Shown here piece by piece: positions 13,226 to 26,505 of a stretch of DNA of 64,000 nucleotides. The translations under genes and the position numbers were made by a program. The stretch spans positions 1 to 64,000 of the forward strand of contig CAJNDS010000265.1 in assembly GCA_905221605.1 (NCBI GenBank), written 5' to 3'. The stretch's first letter is position 1. Each line of letters begins with the position of its first letter. The notes beneath the pieces are model-generated. The model searched no databases. It had not been told where the DNA came from and saw only the letters and a program-made list of their open reading frames with translations. Origin of the DNA: Symbiodinium natans (taxonomy: Eukaryota > Sar > Dinophyceae > Suessiales > Symbiodiniaceae).

Positions 13226-13711
13226 CCAGTTTTAATTTTATCAATATTTTCAGACTTTTTCGTTTTTTTTCACGAAGAAGATATGAGACAAGAATGTTTG
13301 AAAAACTAATTCTCTATGTTATCATAAAAATACATTCATTATCTCTATCTGTATTCTCTTTCAAAATCAAAAATATTTGGGTGACAATGAATTTTCATCT
13401 ATACCACTTCATGAATTTTACAATTTCCAAAACCGAGTGCCGACGACACAAAAAACAAAAACAAACACGATATACAAAAAAGTGCAATTTGTCCCCAATG
13501 AATTGAGACTAGATGATGCTCGGATCAAGGAAAAAAACTTGTCGCTCATCTGTTCTCTCTTTTGGCACAAGAAAAAAATTAAACCAAGAACACAAATATA
13601 AAAGAATCAACCTGATTACAATAATTTAAAATGGAGGACAAACAAACCGGTATTTAATTCAATAAGATACGTTGCACCTCAATGATCACCAATGTATGAT
13701 TTTTTTCATTT

Positions 13712-14000
13712 CCGATGCACGATGCACGATGCACGATGCACGATGTACGATGCACGATGAAGGATGCACGATGCACGATGATTCACGATGAGGCACGATG
13801 ATGCACGATGCATGATGCACGATACACGATGCACGATATATGATGCACGATGCATGATGCACGATGCACGGCACGATGTGCGCATGCACGATGTGTGCAT
13901 GCACGATGTGCGCATGCACGATGTGCAATGTACGATGCACGATGTAGGATGCACGATGCGCGATGCAAGATTCACGATGCACCATTCACGATGCACGAAT
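13712..14000 (+). repeat. CACGATG heptamer minisatellite 4
   Basis: Near-identical to 11425-11713, confirming a very recent unit duplication. Confidence 0.9.
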
Positions 14001-14459
14001 CATCTTCGAGATAATATGAAGATGAGAATTATTATTCAAGTCGTGATAAAGAATATGCGATCAAGAATTATAGATGCAGAAATAATATAATGTCTAGAAT
14101 GAAGAAAATATAATTCGGAATACATAATGCAGAACGTGCAATGCTGAATATACAATTTAGTTGCAAATTTTTTTTATACACGAAATAAAAAATATACGAT
14201 ATTCAATATACAATAAATATAGAACATAGAGAGAAATGAATAACATACTATCAAATACCCAATACACGATATTTTATACAGATACAGAAACACAGAAAAT
14301 TTTGTTCCAATTCAGAATGACCAAAAAATAATTATAATAGATTTTTCTTAAAACGATATATACTATGATGAAGAACAGAAATTCATATTATGTAATGATT
14401 TCATACAAGATAGCAGTTGCCAAAAAATCGAAACAAAAATTTATATCGACGGACTCGAT

Positions 14460-15672
14460 CCTTGTTTGTCCGCTTCGTCCGCTTGGGCGGTTTTGGGCTG
14501 TCACGGTGCTGTCCGCTTGGTCGGTTTTGGGCTATCACGGTGTTGTCCGCTTGGTCCGCTTGGGTGGTTTTGGGTTGTCCCGGTGTTGTCCGCTTGGTCG
14601 GTTTTGGGCTATCACAGTGTTGTCCGCTTGGTCCGCTTGGGTGGTTTTGGGTTGTCACGGTGGGTCGGTTTTGGGTTGTCACGGTATTGTCCGCTTGGTC
14701 AGCTTGGGCGGTTTTGGGCTGTCACGGTGTTGTCTGCTTGGTGCGCTTGTCCGCTTGGTCGGTTTTGGGTTGTCACGGTGTTGTCCGCTTGGTCCGGTTG
14801 GGTGGTTTTGGGCTGTCACGGTGTTGTCCGCTTGGTCGGTTTTGGGTTGTCACGGTGCTGTTTGCTTGGCGGTTTTGGGCTGTCACGGTGGGGTCCGCTT
14901 GGTCCGCTTGGGCAGTTTTGGGCTGTCCGCTAGGTCGATTTTGGGCTGTCACGGTGTTGTCCGTTTGGTCCACTTGGGTGGTTTTGGGTTGTTTGGGCTG
15001 TCATGGTGTTGTCCGCTTGGTCTGGTCGGTTTTGGGCTGTCACGGTGCTATCCGCTTGGCGGTTTTGGGCTGTCACGGTGTGGTCCGCTAGGTCCGCTTG
15101 GGCGGTTTTGGATTATCACGGTGTTGTCCGCTTGGTCGCTTTTGGGCTGTCACAGTGTTGTCCGCTTGGGCGGTTTTGGCTTGTCACGGTGTTGTCCGCT
15201 TGGTCGGTTTTGGGCTATCACGGTGTTGTCCGCTTGGTCCGCTTGGGTGGTTTTGGGTTGTCACAGTGATGTCCGCTTGGTCGGTTTTGAGTTGTCATAG
15301 TGTTGTCCGTTTGGTGCGCTTGGGTGGTTTTGGGCTGTCACGGTGATTTTGGGCTGTCACGGTATTGCCCGCTTGGTCTGCTTGGGCGGTTTTGGGTTGT
15401 CACGGTGTTGTCCGCTTGGTCGGTTTTGCGCCGTCACGGTGTTGTCCGCTTGGTCCGCTTGGGCGGTTTTGGGTTGTCACGGTGTTGTCTGCCTGGTCGG
15501 TTTTGGGCTGTCACGGTGGTGTCCGCTTGGGCGGTTTCGGGTTGGTACGGTGTTGTCCGCTTGGTCGGTTTTGGGCTGTCACTGTGTCGTCCGCTTGGGC
15601 GTTTTTGGGTTGTCATGGTGTTGTCCGCTTGGTCGGCTTTGGATTATTACGGTATTGTCCGCTTGGTCTCAC
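14460..15672 (+). repeat. 34/43-bp GC-rich tandem array 3
   Basis: Same unit as arrays 1 and 2. It contains unit orders not present in array 2 (about 14735-15120), pointing to internal rearrangement or to a different parent array. Confidence 0.95.
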
Positions 15673-15811
15673 GATAATATCCAGTTTTAATTTTATCAAT
15701 ATGTTCAGACTTCTTCGTTTTCTTTCGCGAAGAAGATATGAGACAAGAATTTTTGAAAAACTAATTCTCTATGTTGTCATAAAAGTACATACATTATCTC
15801 TATCTGTATTC

Positions 15812-18800
15812 CGTAAATATCATCTATTTTTGTTCATATCTCTTAGCACAAGGTCGTTTTTCTCGATGTTTTACCCATTGGCGTTTATATCTATATTTTT
15901 AAATAGAAAATTCAACTTCCACTATAAGGTCTGAGTTTTTTTTTCGTAGGAAAGCAAGCATATATTCCATCTTTTTTCAGGGGGATTAGGGATTACGTAG
16001 ACCGCCGCATTTGAAAATACAATGCTCGTATCATGGGTTTAGAAGGGATTCGTAAGCTTCCTAAACCCTAAAACCCTAAACCCTATAACCCGAAACCCTA
16101 AACCCCAAACCCTAAACCCTACTCCCGGGCCCGATGTTTTGGGGACGACTACTCGATTAGCAACCAAGCTGTTGGGGACCGAGCGTTTGAACACCAATAA
16201 CCCGAGAGTTCTTGGGGACCGAGCGTGTTCAACTAGCATCCTGTAGGGGGTGCTTGAAAGTTCATGGGGTGATGGTTGAGAATTCTTGATTGGCGAATCT
16301 GATGAGTTGTAAAATGTGCTTGTGCCTGACACCTTTTTGAGCTTGGCTTTCGAGCTATCACCAGCGAGATCGCAGCACGCCGAAGAGCACCATCTGGAAC
16401 CTGGCAATGGCGCAGGCGGTAGTTGTGCAGTGTTTCTCTTGTCCGTGGCCTTGCCTGGACCAGCAACATTGAAAGGAGACACGCCCATTCAAACATTCAC
16501 ATGATGGGGGTTTCCGAAACTAGGGTACCTTATTGGAATTGTTACTATAAGGGAATCCGTTTGGGGGGTCTAGATTAGGGGCCCCTTATTTTCGTAAACC
16601 CCCATAACATGCTGGGTGTGGGCAAGTTTCCCCTAAACCCTAAACCCTAAACCCTAAACTTGCGCAGCCTGGTCGATGTGCTGCTTCACTGGCACGCCCG
16701 CCATCTCCTGCCGGTAGGAACTTCGCTGAAAACCCCTGTGCCTGCACCCTAAACCCTAAACCCTAAACCCTAAACCTGCATCATGAGCCCTGAAACCTGA
16801 CTTATACACTGCCTGAACCTCTAAACGCACAAATCAGTCGCTTGAAGCCATGAGCCATAGAGCGCCTACTGAACCCGGAAGTATCGACCCCCTGGAGGCG
16901 GAGGCGGAGGTGACGCACACGAGGATTCTCCCATATGAAAACGACGACCACGGCTGCAGGACACCGCCACTATACTCCACAACGATCACGACCTCTGCGA
17001 CCATGGTTTCGACGAATATGAAAAAACTCTGACATGAGGTGATTCACGATCTTGAAATACGATGGCAATTGCGTTCGTGAATTGGCTGAGGTGCAGGATT
17101 TGTGTGTTCTTCACAAAGGATGCTATAGTAATGAAAAGCCCTGTGCAAGGATCACCTATGAGGGGGCGCAGCAAAACCGAAGTGCGATTTGTGGATTGCG
17201 CATTGCACTTGGTGCAGTGACCAAAATACGGGTTTGAAGAGTGCTGACTTTGGGGTTGTCAGCCTGGAGTCCATTCATCATGCATTCTGACTACGATCTT
17301 CTTCGATGTTCCTGTGTAGATTCGCTGGAGGGCTCAGAACTCACGTCATCCTCGACCCAGAACCCCTCATAACCAAGTTAACCAAAGCTTAGGGGGGCCT
17401 CCACACCCCTTTAAGTCACCCTTTTGACGTAAACCCTAAACCCCAACGCAAGCTCCACGAACCCTTGTACAACCTCATACAAACAAAGTGCGCGCAACGG
17501 GAGTTCTGACTGTTGGCTCCTCATGATTCTCAGAAGAGGCGCAGTTCCCATCCCTGGCCGCAGTGGGCGATGCCAGCCTCGTCATGGAGGAACAGCCTTG
17601 GCTACAGCTGCACGAGAAGCTGGGGTCGATTGCTTGTAGGGTTTAGGGTTGAGGTGTAGATTTCGGGTTTAGGGCTCAGGGGCGTAGATTTCGGGTTTAG
17701 GGTATAGGGTTGAGAGTTTAGAGTTATTTTATAGGTCTCCTCGCAGTCCATCCAACTCATAAACTAGCAGATGATGTATTGCGTGCATACATCGTACAAC
17801 GTACGTTTACATGCATGTTTTTTTGTGTGCTTCTCTATCCATGTATCTCTACGAATAAGTATGACAAATATGGCTGCTGCGGTCGCAGGAACCGGGAAGT
17901 TGTTGGGCAAAGTGGTGCCAATCCAGCATCTGTTCATCAACCCGAGGGACTCTCCGAAGCGCCGCGCTTGCTCAGCGGCCAGCCGCAAACCAACGCCACC
18001 GCAAGTCGCAAGACACGGTCCATCACAGCCAATCACGACGGGAGAAGGCGCTCTTGGCGGCTTTTTGAAGGCTTTAAAGGGTGAGAAACGCGAGGAAGTC
18101 AGCGTTCGGAGCCTCAAAGGACAAATCCCAGCAGTGATCCATTCCAAGGAGCATGTGGTCCGCCCCATGGCAACTGGCTGTTGTGAGGAAAGCGGGTGAC
18201 TGCGCTCTTCGGCACCTTGACTCACAGTGGATGTTTAGTCTCTTAAGCCATGGTGGCCTATCTCGCCAGAACTTCGACGGCTGTGATGTTTGCACAGGGA
18301 AGCACTGGAATGCATCCGCAAACCGGAGAAAACCGTGCACCGACCTGAGCTCAACTACCGAGGTGCTGCAGGCAAGCGCTGGCACTGCAATATCCACATG
18401 CAGCAGTGCCCGGGCTTGAAGGCCGAGCTGCGGCCGCGCGCTCGACGCAGCGGCCTCCCAACACCCGCAAGCGCCTTGTAAAGCGCGCTCGTGCGTGCGC
18501 GCGGTGTGATGTGGATAATTGGGGACGAGACCGGCCGTGAGAGCCTACGTCCAGTCAAAAGAATCTTACACGGGGATGAAGCTCTACTGGTCACACTAGA
18601 TGAGGGCGGTGCAATCTGCTCACTTGTGTGTAATGGACGTTCTCGCCTACAGCTCCCCATTCCCCAAAGGAAATCGTGCCAGCTTAGGTGAGGCCGCAGG
18701 AGGGCTAGTAGGCGCAGCTTCGGCTGTTGGTTTTGTGCTTCTAGGAGGTGCTGAGGGCACGAGGACGGACCGGATTCGTTTGATCGAATCGACACGCAGA

Positions 18801-19620
18801 TGATGCAGTTCCAAAGGCCCTACCTCCTCGGATAGTTGAGACTTTTGGCAAAGAGCACTCAGACTGACCACAGCCAACAGGAGTCGGATCCCTGTGATGC
18901 CTCACATAGCTGAATGCCCACTGCACCCGCTAGGTCGTGGGGCCCTTGGAGCAGGCTTGTCTGAAATCTGTGGATGCTGCATGGCAAGATGCAAACCCAC
19001 GACCTTTCAGGTCACTTTGCCATGCTTAGGGTTTAGGGTTTAGGGCATGCGGAGCCTGCTGAGGTGCTTGAAGACACGCTGCCTCAAAGCTGGGAGTGAC
19101 CTCACCGCTTCTCTTACAACACGGCCAGACCCAAGGCCTGAAGCCCTAACCCCATTTCAAAGCACGTTTTTTTTGCACTCTTCACGATGGCTCCTCACTG
19201 GTCCGGCCCAAACACGAAGACGCCCGCTGGCAGGTGCAAAAAAACAAGCGGGGGAGGTCAAGCAGCTGATTGCGGGAGGCTGTGGTGCCAACATCTTACT
19301 TCTCCAATCACCAAGGGGGAATATGGTTAAACTTTTTCTATGCCTACTAAATAAGGAAACCCCAAAAAGCTTAAAGTTCAGACATGTCGGGGCAGAAGTC
19401 CGACGCGACAAGGGCGTTTGCAGTGCCCAAGCCCACACGTCCTGCGATCCTGACAGGGATGCACCTCGTGTTACCCGGGCTCGTGCGTTGAAAGGGGCCT
19501 ACAAGAAAAACACAAACAATCGTGTTAGGGCTTCGGCTCAGCACCCGATCACCATAAAATGCTTTTCAGCTCACAAGCGGGCGCGGTACTTGCCGAAGGC
19601 TGTACATGGGCTGCAGAGCT
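15812..19620. other. Non-coding region with short telomere tracts
   Basis: Composition rises from AT-rich to balanced. CCCTAAA-type tracts lie at 16062-16122, 16633-16660 and 16748-16776, and TTTAGGG-type tracts at 17636-17715 and 19024-19043. Overlapping weak frames at 17771-18480 (142 aa and shorter) have some coding-like character, but I recognise no family and could not define exons. Confidence 0.5.
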
Positions 19621-19624
19621 CAAG

Positions 19625-19995
19625 CCGTGGATGAAGCTGTCCAAGGGCACTTTCTGCTATGGGCGTCGATACCCACACCGGTAGGCCTCAAAAAGAAAGA
19701 GCATGGTGAAAGACTAGGTCTTAGAACGAAGGAGACGGAATCAACAGGATCATGAAGCAATGGAACACAGCAGCCCAGTGTGCCCCTAGTGAAGCAGTGG
19801 CAAGAACAGGGCTGCTGACAGTATGTCAGACGCACAATAGCACCTGCAGAGCTGTACTTCCAAGGGCATCCTGCTATGAGCGTCGACGCCCATGCCGATG
19901 GGGCCTCAAAAGAAAGAGCATGATGAAAGACCACTTAGATCGAAGGAGGCGGACGCACGGGGATCATGAAGCAGAGAACAGCAGCCCAGCGTGGG
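19625..19995 (+). repeat. Direct duplication of ~150 bp
   Basis: 19625-19775 and 19850-19995 share CCAAGGGCA, GCCTCAAAA, AAGAAAGAGCATG, GGATCATGAAGCA and ACAGCAGCCCAG in the same order, at roughly 80% identity by eye. There is no shared reading frame. Confidence 0.65.
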
Positions 19996-20929
19996 GAAAA
20001 CAAAGTCGGCTCCAGTGAGGCCGATGCTGGACACGTAGGAGGCGCATCATGTGGCAGGAAATGCCATGCACTTCGGGACAGCGGGTGTTGTCCAAATGAT
20101 GGTGCTGAGTTCTTTGGCTCTGGCGGACTGATGCCGGCCCGGGCCAGGCCCAACAGGTGTGCTGGCCAATGGCGTTTCACACATGCAGCATGGGCAGGTG
20201 TGCGCTCGCTGCATGCCGAATGGCCAAGAACTCAGAAACGCTGGTCTCGGCGTCCCGAATTTAAGTCAGAGTAGGGGACAGGCTGCCTGTCTGATGCACA
20301 AGCATTGGGTATAGGGGGTGCATTATGGGGGGCACATACTTGGCCTACCCATGAAGGAAAGGGAGGTTGTGCAATGAAAGCACGGCGACTTTTGACATCG
20401 CACCTCCCAAATTGCGGAGTGACCTTCAGAAAGCATTGGCGTTCTGCAATTAAGTGGCCGCAATACTGTTGCCGTGAACTTCTGCGAGCCGTCAGTGTGG
20501 TCTACGAATGGCAATGGGGTTAGCCACAAAAACAAGATATGAAAGGGAACATCCTCCTACGAACCCGCGATGGTTCCAACGAACTCAGCACAAGGCCGGC
20601 AAGGTTAGTCGAAGGCCGATGTGGCTCTGCGAACTTCGCGCTGGGTGCCTCCTTTCTCTTGGCTTCTAGGGCTTACCCTAGACCCAAAACACCCTAGACC
20701 CTTTTTTCCATCTGGGCTGGGTGGGGAAAGCAAGAAAAACGCTAAACCTTAAACCCCCATTACGGGTTTGCTTGGAATTTCGCGGTTGCCACTCGTCCTT
20801 GTGGGGGACGTCGAACGCTACAGGGTTAGCGTACTTGGCAATACAAGTCGCATAGTGAACCTTTGCTAGACTTGGGACACTGTTTTTATAACATCCGATT
20901 CTAAGCGCCCTACTTGCAAAAAGACTTAT
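19996..20929. other. No gene seen
   Basis: Unrecognised sequence with short open frames only. Decayed telomere-like words (CCCTAGACCC, AACCTTAAACCC) occur at about 20670-20760. Confidence 0.4.
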
Positions 20930-22740
20930 GTCTCACTTAGCGCCAAGACTGGTCAATACCTGAAAGGACGGGGCAGGCGTGGAATTTGGGTCCGAACCCC
21001 TGGAAGATCATCCGCAGGCAGATTGACAGCCAGGGTCCCTTTGCCTTAACATGGACACGATGTCGAAGTGATCCACGTGTTGAGCGGGTGTGTGAAAGAA
21101 GACAAGCCACACGATGATGCGGATTGGGCGAGCATGTTCAACCACAGAGTGTTTCGTCGAATGTCAATCACAATGACTCAGGCAAGGGTCTGTGCCGAAT
21201 CCCGTCTCTAGGAAACAAGGAGGATTGCGCAATGAGAGCCCGCAGCAAGAGGCGGAGCGCGTGCACAGCGACCTCCAAAAAGCACGAAGCTTCTGCGGCA
21301 TCTGGCCCTTGCGCCTCCCCCTTGCACGTTCTTGCGATGCCCCTGGTCCTCACGATGAAGTGCAAGAGCTCTTCAGGCTTGAGAATTGGAAGGACTCACT
21401 GGCACATGTGCTCGCTTCCGGGGTGCGAGCTTCTAAGCTCTACAGGATCAGACGTGCCAAAGCCATGAGAGCCGGTGACCATCATGCCTCGTACGGATCA
21501 GCAGCCTGATATGCAACCAGCATGGATGGCCGAGCTCCCTGAGTACTCATGCTGAGGGCACTTGTAGCGAATCAGGATCGACTGCTTGGCCGTTGAAACG
21601 GCTGGCGTTGATCAATGTGGACCTGAAGTCTTGAAGCTGTCATGCTGCCTTCACAAAACTTGCCTCACGTGGTCACTGCAAGGGTTGCGCATCGCGACAC
21701 CAAAATCCCACTGCACGAGGTGTGGCCCACCACATGGAAGTAGTGCAGGTGTCTTGTCTTTCTCCCAAGTGCAAACCTCCGGCCCCACCTAGACACAAGG
21801 ATTCGTCAGGATGCTTTGCGCCAGCATCACAATCACCCCTCCCATGGCATGTGAGAATCGTCGGTGCAAGCGTCAAACATGCATGTCAGCGCCATCCGGT
21901 CTGCAGTTGCAAGTGTGGTGCACGTCTGCCACGCGGCAGAAAGGCTATGGCATCCCTAAACCCTAAACCCATGAAGAGCCGGTCTGGATTTCAAGTGAAG
22001 GAGCTTGCTGCGGCGCGAAGGGGGGGCAAAGGTAGCCAGAGACTCGGTGAACACCAAGCATCGGGATCATAGGGCTATATCCATCCTACTACTCCAATCC
22101 CTAGAAAGGCTTAAGTGTCTCATCTAACTCGAAGACTGGTCTGTGTGGACTCTGGGTCTGAAGTTCTGGAAAATCACCTGCAGGCAGATTCGCTGCCAGA
22201 TGCTGCCAGGGTCCTTTTGCCTATATAAACTGGAAACGATGTCGAAGCGATCCACATTCTGATCGGGTGTGCGAAAGAGGGCAAGCCGCACGATGCTGAG
22301 GATCGGGCCCATTGCGGAAGGGCTATGTCGGCAGTCGCCCTTGCACTAGCACTCCATGATCAGGTGTGCCAAGGCCATGAGAGCCGGTGACCATCATGCC
22401 TCGTATGGATCATTGGCCTGGTGTGCACCCGGTGCACCCAGCATGGATGGCCGAGCTCCTTGAGTACTGAGGCTGAGGGCACCTGTTGCGAATCAGGACT
22501 ATGTTGCAGCACCCTTTTGTGGCCACTGCGAGATTTGTGTATCACGACACCCAAATCCCGTCGCAGGCATGGGTGTGGCCCGCCACATGGAATTCGTGCC
22601 ACTAGAGGCACTAGGGCGTCTTATTGCCTTATAATTAGCTGTCTCCCAAGTGCAGCCTCACTTGGATGTAAGGATGCCTTGCACCGGCATCATACTCGAG
22701 GGGCCAGGCTCCTGGCGTACTCCCAAGAAATGAACGCATC
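20930..22740 (+). repeat. Diverged direct duplication (0.95 kb and 0.6 kb)
   Basis: 20930-21890 and 22108-22720 are collinear and diverged. Shared landmarks include GGCAGATT, AAGCC(A/G)CACGATG, CATGAGAGCCGGTGACCATC and CAGCATGGATGGCCGAGCTC. The second copy lacks most of the part equivalent to 21140-21450. The frames are broken differently, so this does not look like a live gene pair. Confidence 0.65.
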
Positions 22741-22796
22741 TAAGAGCCACCTTAACACATGCTTCTGACATCGCAAGCCGGACTTGTTCTTCTCAC

Positions 22797-22884
22797 AGCC
22801 TAAACCCTAAACCCTAAACCCTAAACCCTAAACCCTAAACCCTAAACCCTAAACCCTAAACCCTAAACCTTATAAACCCTAAAC
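22797..22884 (+). repeat. Interstitial telomere tract (CCCTAAA)
   Basis: About eleven perfect CCCTAAA heptamers in a row followed by a few degenerate ones, with no chromosome end nearby. Confidence 0.95.
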
Positions 22885-25800
22885 AACTGCAACCCCGCCT
22901 GGAACGACTTCTTGTCATCGGGCTTTCGTCATGGGGCCTCGGCACTGGCTCCGCCTGTCCAGGCGCGCTGCGGGGCATGGCTTCCCCAGCCATATACTAG
23001 ACCCAGGAGTAACCTGGGAAGAAAAAGGGTGCCCTTTCTGGTTAAAAGAGGTTTATAAGGGAACCTAAACCCTAAAAGACGGGAATAAGCGCCTACTCTG
23101 GGTCCTAGTATATGACACATCTGTATAGTCAGGTTCCGGACAGAGCCCGTCTTCTTCTTGCGCTCCCTACTTGCAATGGTTTCTGGTTGCAAACAACCCC
23201 CTTCTGGTCGGGGGCGGTGCCTTGAGTTGCAGGCATTGCCCCGCCAAGGGGATACTGTTGGAGTTTGTGCAGCCGAAAAGGAAATTAGCTGAACTTGCTT
23301 CTTCCCTTAGTCTTGCTGCCGGTGCGTGTGTGCGTGTTTGGTACGACCACCCCGCACCCCAAGCCCTGTCTCCGAGCCAATGCCCCCAGCTTAGTACCTT
23401 TGAAGTGGGCTGCTGTCTTGCCTAAGTGCCCAAATCCAACCCAAGCCGCCCGGCTTGGGGAGGCGGGCCCATGGAGGTTCGGGTGGCGTTTCTTCCAGCT
23501 CGGATTGAGGGGCTCGGAGCGTCGAACTCTTGCCGGATCTCCCCAATGACGCAAGCGGAGGGGGGAAGAGATCGCGGGAGGGAACGTTTCCGTTGGCCGG
23601 AGTGCACCCCAGGCCGTCCACTCACTCACTCACTCACTCTGGTTGCAAACAAGGCAAGTGCGTCTGTTGAAAACAAAGACGCGAAGCCACTGAACAATGC
23701 ACACAGCGACACATTAAACCGACGTCAATATCACAAAGGCACCCTCTTGTTCATAGCTGCATGCGGAATGTTTTGTTTTCCTTCGACGAACGCGCGCCTT
23801 CTCAAGCAACAGTTCAGAAGTCAAGCTGCTATTGTACTGGGCAGTACTGGGCAGTATCATCCGAAGAGATGGGAGATAGCCCAACTACCACAACACTTCT
23901 GGCTAGGGATTGAGGCCCTTAAAGGGTATATATAGCGCCCTCATTCCCTCATTCCCCAACCATGGGGCCTTGCGCACCTCGGAAAGCAGCAATCGTTGGC
24001 AAAGCTTGACGCAAGAAGTGGAAAATGGCGAGTCATGCGAGTCTAGAAATCTCATAGTTGATCCACATCTTGAGATGGCATTGGGATTTGCCGTCATGTC
24101 CCAACCACCCAACACGTGCCAACCCTGTGACTCACTGTGAAACCCTCCACAACCCCAACACCTCAAACCATCCCTTGCCCACATAAAAAATGACAACAGG
24201 GCGACAGAAGGATCCCATCTCCATCAACTGACATGCTACCGATTATTAGAGACAGAGTAAACGAGATGGTCGGACCCCTAACATGGTGATATATGTTAGA
24301 GACCACACGACTCCCTACAGCGATGGCCGCGATGCTGCAAATCTTCTTTGAATCGGATGAGCTTTCGGACCCAAGCATGCCCAAAAAAACCCTCAGCCGT
24401 GAACTCTAAGTCTAAAGAAAACTCCATTGCCTTGCTGTGGAACGGATGGAACTCCAGCTGCTTGCGTTTCCAGCAAGTGCCTCGCCAAGACCCTAACTCA
24501 GGCTCAGGGTTTATAGGGTTTGTTGTGAAGCTTCTTACTTAGTCATACCATTCCAGGCAATAGATTTTGGATGTATAACATTCCTGTAAGTTATGGTACT
24601 TTGCCTAAGCAAAGTAGGAATCATGGGGTCCTCGGGACTAGGAGAAGGATTTGGGAACAGTGCCACGCGATGCATGAGTTCATGGTACAGTGCAGTCCGG
24701 ATAACTCACGCCTCAAACCCTAAACCCTGTGAGCTTCCATGGTTCGTAGTGAGAAGGGGATCGTATCCGGCCTAGCGCGGGTGGTTCCAAGAGCGGTGTA
24801 TTAAGGGCACGACGTTGAAAATTGCGAGCAGGAGTCCTGGAGAGGCTGAATCCAGCTATCACAATGCAGCGGCTTCGTGCATGAAATCCAGCCGGCCGAA
24901 GAAACAGATCCTGAAGACCTTCTCCAGGACGTGAACTCTACACGCACATGACACACCGAGGCCTTGTCAGCACAGGCGGAAGCTGAGTGCGAACGAAACG
25001 AAGTTGGCATGGCCCCTGTGAGAGGGCGAGGGGTTGATAGCATATTTACGGTTCTGGGTTGATTTAGCGAGTCCGCTCCTGGTAGCCCTCCGCTAGCAAG
25101 GCAGCCCCCATAACTGAGAACTCGTGGGACCTGGATTATTGTCTTGCTCAACATGCGGGCTGGCCATTGTAGCCGTTGAGTTGGAGAAGTCAGCTACTCC
25201 AAAGCCCAACAAATCAGCAAACCGGTAAACCCCAAAGCGCCTGAACCACCGAAAGCAAAGGATTTTGTGGTCGACTCTGATATATGGGCACCGAAGCTTT
25301 GCATGTTGATGCGACAAAACGTCCCCAATGCCTATAGCTGACAAGCGAAAATAATAAAATCCCGAACCTGGATCTTTCAGCCCTCTAATCACTAGTCTCC
25401 GAACCTCAGGGATTGAAAGCTCAGGGCGCAGAGCTCGGCTAGGAACTTGATGGCGCTTGAGTTATACGGGCTGTAGGGGTTTCAAGAGCTCTGGGGCTTT
25501 AGGGGCTTGGGGCTTCGGAAGAATCCAGAGGAACCCTGGAGGGTGAGGTAGGGGCTATGTTGGGGCTGCTTAGGAATATAGGGCTCCAGAAAGTGTACAA
25601 AGTCAAGGGTTATATCGGGTAGCAAGGTCTGAGACTCTTGGGGCATCCTTGGGGATGGACCCACAGTACTTTACTTGCCATACGTAAGGGACTAAGAACC
25701 TCATATCTGCAAACTTCTGAGCACTTATGACTCCCCTATAGCTCTTTTGATCCCTGAACTCTCTATCACTCCACGAAGCCTCCAAACCCCCATTCCCCCA

Positions 25801-26505
25801 TTGGCGCCCGACTGCCGCGCTGGCAGCTGCGGCGGCCCACCACAAGCGGCACACGGCACACGCTGCTGCAACGGGATCAATACCCCCAGGAGCTATATGG
25901 GGCCCTGTGAACGCTACGTTGTGCTTGCTCAATCATACAAGCATAGCTGCTTACTGCGTGAGAGAGCTTCCCGGCTTCTTCTAGACAGCAACACCCATGG
26001 AGTCAAGTATCCACATGTTGTGTCATGTTGCTCAATGCACAGGCACCGAAGGCGGCTGCAGGTGTAGGAAACGATTCGCAAAATCCTGGGGCCATACCCA
26101 ACATCCTTCAACTACTTCACATTTCTTAAGTTGTTACAAGGAGCCCACTATGATTTTAGGAATATGGGCGCTGATGATCCAAGGTACCCCCTGAGAACCC
26201 CATGTCTTGGGAGCAGAACAAATTGGTGTGCGCTTTGCTGCGATGGAAAGCCTTGTAAACGTGCTCTTGGTGGCATGTCTCACGGACTCCGCAGTTGCTC
26301 CCACGTTCCCTGGAGGCGTTCTGGAGTCAAGCGATTAGGGTCGGTGAAGCTTTTTTTCCGGGTGAATCTGAAAGATACGTCGTTTCGCCCAAGCACCTTA
26401 AAGCCTACCGTTATACTTCCATGGACTTCACAATTCGGTCCCTCGATTCCTGAGCAAACAATAGCTAGGTCCCTGCAGGTATAGGTCGAGTATTAACGCT
26501 GCGCC
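22885..26505. other. No gene seen
   Basis: Balanced-GC sequence with many short overlapping frames on both strands (for example 23426-23935) and none with a recognisable motif. Isolated CCCTAAA words appear at 23067 and 24716. Confidence 0.4.

Larger units (their letters stand above)
11088..13374 (+). repeat. Macrosatellite unit 2 (2.29 kb)
   Basis: Tandem copy of the unit starting at the R1 block. It is nearly identical to unit 3 from 11088 to about 12700 (offset 2286-2287 bp). Its GC-rich array (12175-13225) follows the variant order of the second part of the unit-1 array, with a few 4-6-bp losses around TTTTGG. Confidence 0.9.
13375..15811 (+). repeat. Macrosatellite unit 3 (2.44 kb)
   Basis: Third unit. 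R1, heptamer array and AT-rich spacer are almost identical to unit 2. The GC-rich array (14460-15672) has a partly different variant order. Homology to the other units stops at about 15811, where the macrosatellite ends. Confidence 0.9.

Noticed and set aside
9657..15934. Many long plus-strand ORFs (up to 379 aa)
   Set aside because: They are read-through of the 34/43-bp tandem arrays. Several frames are open at once and the peptides are simple repeats.
1..16000. Organelle DNA transferred to the nucleus as the source of the AT-rich part
   Set aside because: No organelle gene (cox, cob, rRNA pieces or plastid minicircle core) was recognisable in it.
17771..18480. Possible multi-exon gene from overlapping weak frames
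   Set aside because: Some frames look coding-like, but there is no recognisable motif, no consistent splice pattern, and no continuous frame.
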